A stretch of 64,000 bases of DNA from JAUSNA01 sp964568885. Its GTDB lineage: Bacteria; Patescibacteriota; Microgenomatia; Levybacterales; GWA1-39-11. Where the stretch lies: the NCBI GenBank assembly GCA_964568885.1, contig CAZMSF010000001.1, positions 5,263-69,262 of the forward strand. Direction: 5' to 3'. How positions within the stretch are numbered: the stretch's first letter is position 1; every line of letters starts with the position of its first letter. This document shows positions 43,736 through 51,136 of the stretch, one piece after another. The notes below the pieces were generated by a model. It was not told the origin of the DNA. It saw only the letters and a list, made by a program, of their open reading frames with translations, and searched no databases. The position numbers and the translations under genes were made by a program.

Positions 43736-43944
43736 TATGCGTGCCCTCCTACTTTGTGAAACTGAATGAAATCGTCAAGAGAAGTATTCGAAACCCGATA
43801 ATGTCCCCCAAATTCCACAGCCTCAAGCTGTCCCTCTTTTATGTATTTGTAAATGGTGAGCACAGACAAACGAAGAAGCTCCGCCACCTCATGGACGGTT
43901 AAAAAATCACTTTTCCCTGTTGTTTTTGAAGTTGGATTGCTCAA
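43735..43944 (-). CDS. Excisionase-family (MerR-like) HTH DNA-binding protein
   Basis: 69 aa, one winged helix: FLTVHEVAELLRLSVLTIYKYIKEGQLEAVEFGGHYRVSNTSLDDF in pieces, the excisionase-type pattern (V-x-E-V-A-x-x-L...T-x-Y-x-x-I-x-x-G...R-V). Its first codon appears to be TTG. It is the first gene of a ten-gene glycan operon and overlaps the tandem GT2 gene, so an integrase partner is unlikely; it is more likely a local regulator or nucleoid-type factor. Confidence 0.82.
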   Translation of the reverse strand: MSNPTSKTTGKSDFLTVHEVAELLRLSVLTIYKYIKEGQLEAVEFGGHYRVSNTSLDDFIQFHKVGGHA

Positions 43945-43984
43945 AATTGAATATAAACCTATAAGGTTTTAATATAAGCTGTTG

Positions 43985-44018
43985 ATTATAAGCTAGTTTG
44001 ATATAGTTGTCAACTATA
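43985..44018 (-). promoter_or_regulatory. Consensus promoter of the glycan operon with a 17-bp palindromic operator over the -35
   Basis: Minus strand: TTGACA (plus 44008-44013), 17-nt spacer, TATAAT (plus 43985-43990), a perfect sigma-70 type promoter. TATAGTTG-T-CAACTATA (44002-44018) is a perfect inverted repeat covering the -35. A second related site, TCAAC-TATG-GTTGA, lies at 44047-44060. A regulator bound here would block polymerase; the divergent XRE-family gene at 44131 is the natural candidate. Confidence 0.8.
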
Positions 44019-44130
44019 GGATGAGGTTTTCTAATGAATATTTTTATCAACTATGGTTGAGTTATTTTTAGTATTGTTAGATTTTTCCCTTTTTGGCAGC
44101 CTGATTTTGCACAATGTATAATGCTTCATA

Positions 44131-44334
44131 GTGATAGAAAATAAGTTAGTTAAATTCAGAGCCAAAAAAAATATGACCCAAGAGGAACTTGCGGGAGTTT
44201 TGGGTATAACACGTCAAACGGTAATTGCAATAGAAAAGGGTAATTACTCTCCCTCAGTACTACTTGCATTGCGGATTGCAAAATTCTTTAATGTAAAGGT
44301 AGAGGATATTTTTAAACTAAAAAATGAAGGATAA
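44131..44334 (+). CDS. XRE-family (Cro/CI, YozG-like) transcriptional regulator
   Basis: 67 aa, all helix-turn-helix: LVKFRAKKNMTQEELAGVLGI, TRQTVIAIEKGNYSPSVLLAL, KFFNVKVEDIF. This short type commonly sits beside small membrane proteins such as DUF2178/DUF3796. GTG start; TTGGCA-18-TATAAT (44093-44122) ends 8 nt before it, giving a leaderless mRNA. The next gene overlaps it by 11 nt. Confidence 0.93.
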   Translation: MIENKLVKFRAKKNMTQEELAGVLGITRQTVIAIEKGNYSPSVLLALRIAKFFNVKVEDIFKLKNEG

Positions 44335-44692
44335 ATCAGTGCTACTTGAAATTATTATAGCCTTATTTCTGATTGGGTTTCTTATCCTTTTTCTTTCTCC
44401 TATTGATCTTCTGATGCCTATGACAACCGGCACCATGTCAATACTGTTGGTTGCTGTTTTATTTATGGTATTTTCCTCGCTGGTATTTCGTGAAAAGTCC
44501 CGGGATGAGCGGGAAAATGTTCTTAAAATGAATGCCGGTAGGATTTCATTTCTCGCAGGAAGCATAATCGCCGTAATTGGCATTCTCTATCAAAGTACAA
44601 CCCACAACATTGACCCTTGGTTAGTATATACATTGATAGGAATGATTTTAGCCAAAACCACTACCAGACTGTACTCTTCATACCGTAGTTAA
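44324..44692 (+). CDS. DUF2178-like four-helix membrane protein
   Basis: About four helices (LLEIIIALFLIGFLILFLS, TMSILLVAVLFMVFSSLVF, ISFLAGSIIAVIGILYQS, PWLVYTLIGMILAKTTTRLY) with the hallmark cytoplasmic REKSRDERE loop between helices 2 and 3. This pairing with a small XRE regulator is a recurring module in bacteria and archaea; the membrane protein may sense a signal and sequester or release the regulator. Translationally coupled to it by an 11-nt overlap. Confidence 0.8.
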   Translation: MKDKSVLLEIIIALFLIGFLILFLSPIDLLMPMTTGTMSILLVAVLFMVFSSLVFREKSRDERENVLKMNAGRISFLAGSIIAVIGILYQSTTHNIDPWLVYTLIGMILAKTTTRLYSSYRS

Positions 44693-44711
44693 CCGGATAT
44701 GTAAAGTTGAC

Positions 44712-44740
44712 TTGACATTTTGCAACTGTAACTGTACTCT
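44712..44740 (+). promoter_or_regulatory. TTGACA-17-TACTCT promoter, leaderless
   Basis: TTGACA at 44712-44717, 17-nt spacer, TACTCT at 44735-44740, and only 6 nt to ATG 44747. This is the clearest case in the window of a full promoter positioned so that transcription must begin at the start codon. Confidence 0.8.
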
Positions 44741-44746
44741 TTTACT

Positions 44747-46468
44747 ATGCTTCTTTTAATTATATTTGCTTTCATAGCGGGTTTTGTAACCGTACTCTCC
44801 CCCTGCATCCTGCCTGTTCTACCTATTGTTCTTTCGGGTTCTCTTCAAGGGGGTCACAGACGGCCAATAGGCATAGTAACGGGTTTTATAGTGAGCTTTT
44901 CTCTTTTTACTTTGTTTCTTACAGCTTTAGTTAAGGCGACGGGTATTCCGGCAGATTTTTTAAGAACTCTTTCTGTAGTAATTATTGTTTTATTTGGATT
45001 CAGCTTGTTACTACCAAATTTTCAGGTTCTTATGGAAAAAATATTTACAAAGCTATCAGGTCTTGTTTCAAGGAATTCAACACAAGCAACAGGATTTTGG
45101 AGCGGCCTTGTACTCGGAGTTAGCCTGGGGTTAGTGTGGACTCCCTGCGTTGGACCAATTATTGCTTCGGTAATAACTTTGGCTGCAACAAGCTCAGTGA
45201 ACGGAAGCTCAATTTTAATTACTTTTGCTTACAGTCTTGGTACCGCAATACCAATGTTTGCCATCACTTACGGAGGGCGTACTCTTTTGCAAAAAGTGCC
45301 TTTCTTGCTTAAAAATACCACAAATATCCAAAAGGCATTTGGGATCCTCATGATTTTAGTTGCTGTAGGTATTTTCTTTAATTTAGATAGAAAATTTCAA
45401 ACCCTGGTGCTTGATAAATTTCCACTCTATGGAACCGGTCTAACTAAAATAGAAGACAATGACCTCGTCAAAAACTCTTTAAAAGCTTTAAATGCACCAC
45501 AAGTCGACAAAAATATGATAGGCAAACCAATGCCTGATAATAACCAGTATCCGTCTGCTCCTGAAATAATAACAGGAGGCAAATGGTTTAATTCGCAACC
45601 CTTAACGGTCTCAAGCCTCAAGGGAAAGGTGGTTCTTGTCGATTTCTGGACGTATACCTGCATAAATTGCATAAGAACTCTACCCTACATAAAAGCGTGG
45701 AATGAAAAATATAAAGACAAAGGGCTTGTCATAATTGGGGTTCACACACCCGAATTTGAATTCGAAAAGAATGCAAACAACGTAGAGAAAGCTTTGAAAG
45801 ACTTTAAGATAACTTACCCCGTTGTTCAGGATAATGATTATGCCACATGGAACTCATACGAAAATCAGTATTGGCCTGCAAAATATCTTATCGATAAGAA
45901 CGGGAAGATACGGATGACCCATTTTGGCGAAGGAGAATACGATGCGACAGAGAAAAAAATTCAGGAATTACTGAAAGAAACAGGAGCAACGGTAAATGAA
46001 AAAGTCCAAAACAAAGAATACACCGTCGACACACTCTCTCCCGAAACCTATTTGGGGTATGACAGACTCGGTAATTTCGCCTCAAAAGAGCAGGCACAAC
46101 TCGACACCGTCTTCACGTATTCTCTTCCCGACAAGCTTTCATTTAATGCTTTTGCTTACGAGGGGAAATGGAACATCGGACGTACGACTGCTATGCCTTT
46201 CTCAAATTCATTACTCGCGTATCATTTTAATGCTAAAGACGTCTACCTTGTCATAAACAGCAAAAACGGTAATTCCAAGATAAAAGTGTTGTTAGATGGC
46301 ATTATGCTACCGGAAAATCAGGCTGGAGATGACGTAAGCGGCGGAGAGGTGACCGTGAATGAAAACAGACTTTATCACTTACTCCATTTTCAGAAAGCGG
46401 AAGAGCACGTTTTGCAGCTTATTTTTCTCGACGACAATTCCATGGTGTTTGCTTTCACCTTTGGGTAA
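44747..46468 (+). CDS. dipZ: DipZ-type CcdA/thioredoxin fusion
   Basis: Residues 1-215 are CcdA helices with the paired cysteines C20 (LSPCILP) and C134 (WTPCVGP). Residues about 275-420 are a TlpA-like thioredoxin domain with C305-I-N-C308 (FWTYTCINCIRTLPY). The last 140 residues (YLGYDRLGNFASKEQ, NAFAYEGKWNIG) match the carbohydrate-module-like DipZ C-terminus. It brings cytoplasmic reducing power to extracytoplasmic disulfides. Its last four codons (ACC TTT GGG TAA) are duplicated just downstream in a hairpin repeat. Confidence 0.92.
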   Translation: MLLLIIFAFIAGFVTVLSPCILPVLPIVLSGSLQGGHRRPIGIVTGFIVSFSLFTLFLTALVKATGIPADFLRTLSVVIIVLFGFSLLLPNFQVLMEKIFTKLSGLVSRNSTQATGFWSGLVLGVSLGLVWTPCVGPIIASVITLAATSSVNGSSILITFAYSLGTAIPMFAITYGGRTLLQKVPFLLKNTTNIQKAFGILMILVAVGIFFNLDRKFQTLVLDKFPLYGTGLTKIEDNDLVKNSLKALNAPQVDKNMIGKPMPDNNQYPSAPEIITGGKWFNSQPLTVSSLKGKVVLVDFWTYTCINCIRTLPYIKAWNEKYKDKGLVIIGVHTPEFEFEKNANNVEKALKDFKITYPVVQDNDYATWNSYENQYWPAKYLIDKNGKIRMTHFGEGEYDATEKKIQELLKETGATVNEKVQNKEYTVDTLSPETYLGYDRLGNFASKEQAQLDTVFTYSLPDKLSFNAFAYEGKWNIGRTTAMPFSNSLLAYHFNAKDVYLVINSKNGNSKIKVLLDGIMLPENQAGDDVSGGEVTVNENRLYHLLHFQKAEEHVLQLIFLDDNSMVFAFTFG

Positions 46469-46516
46469 CAAAGGCAAGCTCTGCTTACCTTTGGGTAACA
46501 AAGGCAAGCTCAGCTT
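46457..46516. repeat. Two 30-bp tandem hairpin units containing the dipZ stop region
   Basis: Units 46457-46486 and 46487-46516 differ at two positions. Each is ACCTTTGGGTAACAAAGG followed by CAAGCTCTGCTT or CAAGCTCAGCTT. The first copy contains dipZ's last four codons. CCTTTG-GGTAA-CAAAGG forms a stem with the stop codon in its loop; CAAAGG-c-AAGC-TCT-GCTT-a-CCTTTG forms a longer stem across the unit boundary. The second unit supplies the stop codon of the convergent murF gene. Confidence 0.93.
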
Positions 46517-47886
46517 ACAGAGAAGAAATCTTGCTTTGTCTTCATCCAATAATCTTCTTGCCGGGTCAGCTGCTTCGCATCCAGAGGATTTTCAAGCAAA
46601 AATTTGATTGCCTCCTCAAGATACAATGTATTTTGGGAGCCCTTCACAAGCACTATCGCATTCTCGGGAAGCTCTTCCTTTATATGAAGCGCTGCTTGCA
46701 CGGCATTCTTGTAGGCCTCAACCTTCCTTGTTTTCCCTTTCTTACCGACAAATTCCTTCACACGAGGGACAACGAATTCAGTCGTTAAAGGGCCTACACA
46801 GTACAGCTCGTCAACCACCCCAATCAATGCCCCTGCAACCTCCTCATGCTCGGCTTTAGACTCGTTCCCAAGCTCTCTCATGTCCCCCATTAGAAATACA
46901 GCAGGTCTTCCTGTTTTTTCCTTAAGATTTTTTAAAAGCTCAAGAAAGGAAAGCACGGTGCTTTTTGAGGAGTTGTACGATGAATCGATGATAAGAGAAT
47001 TCTTAATCCCGGCAAATAGTGACGAACGTCCTTTGGGAATAGTAAAATTTTTCTCCAGCGCTTCTTTTATTTGAGAGTAGGACAATCCAAGAGCGTGAGC
47101 AGCCAAGAGAACAGATGCAAAACTTTCCCGGGACGCAGGGGGCAGTAACACTCCGGGAAATGAAAGTTCAAGTGTCCTATTCATTTTTTGGCCCGGAATT
47201 ATGTAAGTAAATTTTGTTTTCTTGGTTGTGACAGCATAATCTCCATAGTAAATTGAATTCCTCTTGTCCGTTCCGAACGTTTGAAGAATCAAAGACTCAC
47301 TTCTGGCCTTTTTTTCAATTTTTTCGACCAACCGCAAATCATCTTTGTTATAAATTCCCACTTTTGTGTATCCGTTGGTGATGATTTTGCTATCCTCCTC
47401 GGCAATTTTTCCTAATATGAACTCGAGAGAGTCTTTTGTGTGTTTTTTGAGAAGTTTTTCGAATTGAGCAGTATGTGTTGCTGTTGCATTTAAATCAATA
47501 CTCATATCGGGCTTTACTATCGTCAGAAGATAGGACATGTTTTTGGGGGGATACGGATCATCAATGCCCATTTCTACGATAAGATGAGTTATCCCCTTGA
47601 GGTGATGGAGTCTGAATGGCGCCCTTAATAGAGTTTTTAGCCAATTCCTTTTGTCAAACCCTGCAATATCAATGCCAAGAATGCCAAGAGGAACTCCAGT
47701 TTCAGAATTTCCACTTACCACTTCCGTCTTGAAAAAATCCTTCAACGCAGCCTGGAGTGCATTTCTGGTTGATGATTTGCCTACAGAACCTGCCACACCG
47801 ATAACATATGGCCTATGAAGCATCAGAGCAAGCCTTGCCCAAAGCCGAAGATATGATAATACCACTTTCACGAGAAAATCCCGCAT
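46510..47886 (-). CDS. murF: UDP-N-acetylmuramoyl-tripeptide--D-alanyl-D-alanine ligase-like Mur ligase
   Basis: ATP site GSVGKSSTRNAL near residue 32, central domain LIVEMGIDDPYPPKNM (E-M-G) and TATHTAQFEKL, then GLSYSQIKEALEKN, IIDSSYNSSKSTVLSFLE and FLMGDMRELGNESKAEHEEV, the MurF C-terminal pattern. It adds D-Ala-D-Ala to the muropeptide. The N-terminal substrate-binding domain of MurF is missing, since the P-loop comes at residue 32 rather than near 110, so it is a short MurF/MurT-like form. TAAAAT ends 6 nt before ATG. The last three residues come from a hairpin repeat. Confidence 0.78.
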   Translation of the reverse strand: MRDFLVKVVLSYLRLWARLALMLHRPYVIGVAGSVGKSSTRNALQAALKDFFKTEVVSGNSETGVPLGILGIDIAGFDKRNWLKTLLRAPFRLHHLKGITHLIVEMGIDDPYPPKNMSYLLTIVKPDMSIDLNATATHTAQFEKLLKKHTKDSLEFILGKIAEEDSKIITNGYTKVGIYNKDDLRLVEKIEKKARSESLILQTFGTDKRNSIYYGDYAVTTKKTKFTYIIPGQKMNRTLELSFPGVLLPPASRESFASVLLAAHALGLSYSQIKEALEKNFTIPKGRSSLFAGIKNSLIIDSSYNSSKSTVLSFLELLKNLKEKTGRPAVFLMGDMRELGNESKAEHEEVAGALIGVVDELYCVGPLTTEFVVPRVKEFVGKKGKTRKVEAYKNAVQAALHIKEELPENAIVLVKGSQNTLYLEEAIKFLLENPLDAKQLTRQEDYWMKTKQDFFSVS

Positions 47887-47986
47887 GAAGTTATTTTAAC
47901 ACAGGCTTTGCTATCAAGCGTTGATTGGGCAATTTATGTAATCAGGACTTGACGAGTATTGGTTCTCTCATATATATTAGGTATCT

Positions 47987-48469
47987 ATGGATGACAACTC
48001 ATTACAGGACGCACCTGTTGTTGATGGAGAGCTTGCGGTAACAACGCAGGAAGAAGGAGTAGCCTCTACCCAACCACAAAATCAGGCAGAACTTGTCGTT
48101 TCCTTGACAAATCTCATCAATTCAAATTTGACAGAAATCGGCAATCTCGAGAAAGAAATGGCAAAGCATAAAGAGATGATTGATAGTGTTCTTGAAAATG
48201 ATGCCACATACAAACAGCACGCCGAAGCTTCAAAAGAAGCGGCCCGAGTAAAGGGCGCGACAAAGAAGGAGATTTTCAAGAGGCCCGACGTAAAACACGT
48301 CGTTGAAAAACTCAATGAATTGAAGGAAAATTTGGCAGATACGAGAGACGAATTGTCAAATTACATCCAAGAATACGCACAAACCTCAGGACAGAATTAT
48401 TTTGAGGCTGAAGACGGAACCATACAGGAAATAATCTACGTTGCAAAGCTCCGCAAAAAGGCCGTTTAG
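47987..48469 (+). CDS. Coiled-coil protein, unknown
   Basis: 160 aa, acidic N-terminus, then long charged helices (LTEIGNLEKEMAKHKEMIDSVLEN and LNELKENLADTRDELSNYIQEYAQ). I do not recognise it by family, though small proteins of this shape recur in candidate-phyla bacteria. TTGACG-18-TATATT (47949-47978) ends 8 nt before ATG: a leaderless promoter. It is divergent from murF. Confidence 0.6.
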   Translation: MDDNSLQDAPVVDGELAVTTQEEGVASTQPQNQAELVVSLTNLINSNLTEIGNLEKEMAKHKEMIDSVLENDATYKQHAEASKEAARVKGATKKEIFKRPDVKHVVEKLNELKENLADTRDELSNYIQEYAQTSGQNYFEAEDGTIQEIIYVAKLRKKAV

Positions 48470-48600
48470 CTTCTTTTTTTCCAAAAAAAATACCGCAGAT
48501 AAAATATCATTCTGAGAATTTCCAGTGCAAGGCACCTCTCTTTCAGAAGCTCTATCCTGAATTTCTTCAGGACAACATTTTAATGCTGCGGCATTTTATA
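48470..48600 (-). terminator. Tandem hairpins downstream of the RRM gene
   Basis: Read on the minus strand: AATGC-CGCA-GCATT followed by AAAATG, then TCCTGAA-GAAA-TTCAGGA (a GNRA-capped stem). On the plus side the coiled-coil gene ends in a run of T. No gene is seen in these 131 nt. Termination for both convergent genes is the probable role. Confidence 0.5.
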
Positions 48601-48966
48601 TTAGTTTCTGTTCCAGTCTCCTCCTCCGCGTCTGTCGTCTCTTCCTCCTCTTCCTCCGCCTCCGCGTCTGTCAAATCCTCCTCTGTTTCCACCTCCAAAG
48701 CCTCCGCCTTGTGGTCTTTCTTCTCGTGGTCGTGCGACTGAAACAAAAATTGTTCTGTCTCCCAAAGCCGACTTGTCAAGAGCAGTAATTGCTTCCTGAG
48801 CTTTTGCGTCGTCTTCAAGTTCTACGAACCCAAATCCTTTGCTTCTGCCGGTATCCCGGTCAGTGATAAGGGTAGCTGAAAGAACAGCTCCGTAATCTGC
48901 AAATAATGTTTTAAGTTCGTCTTCTGTTGTTTGATAAGGTAAATTTCCAATATAAAGTTTTGTCAT
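48601..48966 (-). CDS. RRM-domain RNA-binding protein with RGG-type tail
   Basis: One RRM with RNP2 LYIGNLPY and RNP1 KGFGFVEL, residues 1-80, then a Gly/Arg/Asp tail (GGGFGGGNRGGFDRRGGGGRGG) ending GDWNRN. These proteins act as single-stranded RNA binders or chaperones, often cold-induced. Preceded by a roughly 95-nt leader from an extended -10 (TGCTATAAT, minus strand, near plus 49065-49073) and a near-consensus Shine-Dalgarno (AAAGGTGGTGA). A long leader is exceptional here, where most mRNAs seem leaderless. Confidence 0.93.
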   Translation of the reverse strand: MTKLYIGNLPYQTTEDELKTLFADYGAVLSATLITDRDTGRSKGFGFVELEDDAKAQEAITALDKSALGDRTIFVSVARPREERPQGGGFGGGNRGGFDRRGGGGRGGRDDRRGGGDWNRN

Positions 48967-49210
48967 TAATATTTCACCACCTTTCTATTTGGGATTAAAT
49001 GTAGATTTGTATCAATAGTTATCTGGGGCTAAATGCGGCTTTCTTCCTCTTAGCTATTTGTATTATAGCATAAAATCGGTTTTGCAACAGAAAAAGTCTT
49101 GTAGGATTTTGCCTGTACATTTTGTACTCAATTTTTTACCTCAAAAAAGTACGTGAAGCGTCAAAGTTTTCATGATGTAGAAAGACATAGTGTATATAGT
49201 TTTTATATAG

Positions 49211-49239
49211 TTGACAGTAAGAAGGGGGGACATTATGAT
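49211..49239 (+). promoter_or_regulatory. TTGACA-17-TATGAT promoter
   Basis: TTGACA at 49211-49216, exactly 17 nt, TATGAT at 49234-49239. It points right into a terminator only about 30 nt downstream, with no ORF of its own (a 20-codon frame from ATG 49235 would begin inside the -10 box). Confidence 0.7.
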
Positions 49240-49245
49240 GGGATT

Positions 49246-49295
49246 AGTTTTGGGCTGCCTTACTAAACAACCCCGTTTATCGGGGTTGTTTTTTT
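49246..49295 (+). ncRNA. Predicted ~50-nt terminated transcript
   Basis: From the expected start near 49246 to the end of the terminator the transcript would be about 50 nt, with about 20 unpaired bases (TTTTGGGCTGCCTTACTAAA) before the terminator stem. The combination of consensus promoter, short body and strong terminator is that of a small RNA. It is also antisense to the last codons of the methyltransferase at 49277. Confidence 0.45.
49268..49295 (+). terminator. Intrinsic terminator
   Basis: CAACCCCG-TTTAT-CGGGGTTG, a perfect 8-bp GC-rich stem, followed by seven T. The minus-strand methyltransferase stop codon (49277-49279) lies in its loop, so the methyltransferase C-terminus is encoded by the stem as well. 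Confidence 0.9.
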
Positions 49296-49876
49296 GACAA
49301 CACCAATGACCAGGCAAATGGATGTTTGCTTTTTACGACAGTTAGTCCATTTTTCTTAAGAAACGCTTCAAATCCCCAAAAGGTCCAGTGATTGATGTGT
49401 TCCGGGTGATTACCAAAACTTTTCAGATATTTTCCTCTCAAAAAATTGGCCATGATAAAAAAGGGTTCATTCGGGACTGAAAAAATGATATATTTTGAAG
49501 TTACTCGCCTCATTTCCGCAACCGCCTTTGCCGGATTTTCCAAGTGTTCCAAAACCTCGGTACAAATTACCAGGTCAAAAGAATTATCGGGATACTTAAG
49601 ATCGTACACGTCACCTTTTGAAAGATTCAATTCGGGATAAATTTTTCTTCCTATTTTTATCGCATCCGAAGAGTAGTCTATTCCTTCGTTTTTCTTTCCG
49701 ATTTTTTTCTCCTCCAGCTTTTTAAGAGTAAATCCTTCTCCGCATCCTACGTCCAATATAGATACCGCCCGTAATGGCTTCACTATTTTGAAAAATTCCT
49801 TATAAAAATTCCCGATTAACGCTTTTTGAATAGGATTGGTATTCGCGTGTTTTTTATAATTGGTAGTAGTTGCCAC
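49277..49876 (-). CDS. Class I SAM-dependent methyltransferase
   Basis: Motif I SILDVGCGEGFTLKKLEE, then YDLKYPDNSFDLVICTEVLEHLENPAKAVAEMRRVTSKYIIFSVPNEP: a methyltransferase-11/UbiE-like fold, 199 aa. Substrate unknown. GTG start with TAATAG (plus 49883-49888) ending 6 nt before it. The end of the gene lies in the loop of the terminator at 49268-49295. Confidence 0.85.
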   Translation of the reverse strand: MATTTNYKKHANTNPIQKALIGNFYKEFFKIVKPLRAVSILDVGCGEGFTLKKLEEKKIGKKNEGIDYSSDAIKIGRKIYPELNLSKGDVYDLKYPDNSFDLVICTEVLEHLENPAKAVAEMRRVTSKYIIFSVPNEPFFIMANFLRGKYLKSFGNHPEHINHWTFWGFEAFLKKNGLTVVKSKHPFAWSLVLSKKQPR

Positions 49877-49941
49877 AGGTCTCTATTATCGTAGACGGCT
49901 CATTCCTTTTCAAGACCAATATTGTGTATACTGAAAAATGC

Positions 49942-50916
49942 ATGAAAATCGTCGGTAAATTCGTCCTGTGGTTTGTAATATTACTTGTTGGAAGCAATTT
50001 TGTACTGGCCGCAATTACTTATAGCCATAACGCGCACTTCTCCTCCTTGAGTTCAATAATCTCTCCACTCCCCCAAATTTTGACAAACGCTTTTGCCCAC
50101 AAAGCCAATGCGAGCGATTTTTGGCAACCCAGTTTGCACGCTTTTCAAACGAGCCAAAAAAAGCCGGAATTGACTTCACGAGCAGCCATTTCTTACGATA
50201 CTTCGACAGACACACTCCTCTATTCGAAGAATATTGACGAAAAACTACCTATTGCGTCTCTCACTAAAATCATGACTGCAGTGATAGCTCTTGAAAATAT
50301 GAGTCTCACGGATAAAATAACGGTTTCAAAATCGGCCGCGACAGTAGGAGAGGATTCTATGGGGCTCTCGGAAGGCGAAACGCTCACGCTTGAGGACTTG
50401 CTGCACGGCCTCATCCTTAATTCGGGAAATGATGCAGCAGAAAGTATAGCTCAAGGAAGCAAATTCAAGCGGGATGATTTTTTGCATCTTATGAATAAAA
50501 AAGCCGAAGACCTGGGACTAACAAACACCCGCTTCTCCAATCCATCAGGCCTTCAGGGGGACGGGGTGCAGTACAGTACCGTAAAAGAACTTCTTGTTTT
50601 GACCCGGTATGCTCTCCAAAAAGAAGAATTTAGAAAAATTGCGGCAACCTATGAATACGATATTCCCCAAACTCCCGAGCACAAAGCATTTACTCTTTAC
50701 AATGAAACAAATCTTCTGACAACCTATCCCGGAGTCAAAGGGGTAAAGACGGGCTTTACGGATGAGGCCGGAATGTGTCTCGTGACATACCTTGACTATC
50801 AAGGGCACAAAATAATTGCGGTGTTGTTAAATAGCGGCAACAGACGGCAGGAGATGATGGAACTGTTAGACTATAGCCTCAAAAGTCTCGGTGTGAACCC
50901 GCCTTCCCACGGATAG
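49942..50916 (+). CDS. D-alanyl-D-alanine carboxypeptidase (S11, DacA-type)
   Basis: Signal anchor (FVLWFVILLVGSNFVLAAI), then an S11 peptidase domain with S106-L-T-K109, S161-G-N163 and K269-T-G271. It trims the terminal D-Ala of stem peptides and limits crosslinking. The usual C-terminal beta domain is missing. ATG 49942 follows TATACT (49927-49932) by 9 nt; the longer frame overlaps the divergent methyltransferase and is rejected. A partial copy of tRNA-Leu's 3' end begins at the stop codon. Confidence 0.93.
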   Translation: MKIVGKFVLWFVILLVGSNFVLAAITYSHNAHFSSLSSIISPLPQILTNAFAHKANASDFWQPSLHAFQTSQKKPELTSRAAISYDTSTDTLLYSKNIDEKLPIASLTKIMTAVIALENMSLTDKITVSKSAATVGEDSMGLSEGETLTLEDLLHGLILNSGNDAAESIAQGSKFKRDDFLHLMNKKAEDLGLTNTRFSNPSGLQGDGVQYSTVKELLVLTRYALQKEEFRKIAATYEYDIPQTPEHKAFTLYNETNLLTTYPGVKGVKTGFTDEAGMCLVTYLDYQGHKIIAVLLNSGNRRQEMMELLDYSLKSLGVNPPSHG

Positions 50917-51012
50917 TTTGTGTTTGAGGCGTGTTTGCTTCGCACCATTTTTTCGCTTCGCTTCAAAATCGAGCGGTCTGCCGTGAAACTGGCAGCGAGG
51001 ACCGCTTGTTTG
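50916..51012. repeat. Hairpin element with a copy of the tRNA-Leu 3' end
   Basis: GTTTGTGTTTGAGGCGT (50916-50932) matches GTTTGTGCCTGAGGCGG (51008-51024) at the tRNA-Leu 3' end in 14 of 17 positions. Between the copies lie two structures: GCTTCGC with GCGAAGC-type arms around 50935-50970, and a nested stem AGCGGT...ACCGCT enclosing CTGCC...GGCAG (about 50974-51007). The layout matches the 3'-type elements at tRNA-Ala and tRNA-Pro. Confidence 0.75.
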
Positions 51013-51013
51013 T

Positions 51014-51093
51014 GCCTGAGGCGGGACTCGAACCCGCATGACTTGCGCCACACGCTCTTAAGGCGTGCGTGTATACCATTCCACCACTCAGGC
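51014..51093 (-). tRNA. tRNA-Leu(TAA)
   Basis: Minus strand: acceptor GCCTGAG with CTCAGGC, anticodon stem-loop CACGC-CTTAAGA-GCGTG (anticodon TAA), T loop TTCGAGT, T stem GCGGG/CCCGC. The variable arm is short for leucine tRNA (TGGCGCAAGTCAT). No CCA encoded. Confidence 0.93.
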
Positions 51094-51136
51094 GTTTTTT
51101 TATTTTAATGCACCTCAAGTTCAAACACAAGGTGAC

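Noticed and set aside
43735..43944. Excisionase-like gene as evidence of a prophage or integrative element
   Set aside because: No integrase, att repeats or phage genes nearby, and it is translationally fused to a glycan operon.
46457..46516. Short direct repeats that could suggest a CRISPR-like array
   Set aside because: Only two contiguous 30-bp units without spacers, containing the dipZ stop region; no cas gene anywhere in the window.
49235..49297. 20-codon ORF with a GGGGGG stretch upstream
   Set aside because: Its ATG lies inside the -10 box TATGAT, so the start codon would not be transcribed; the frame ends in the terminator.
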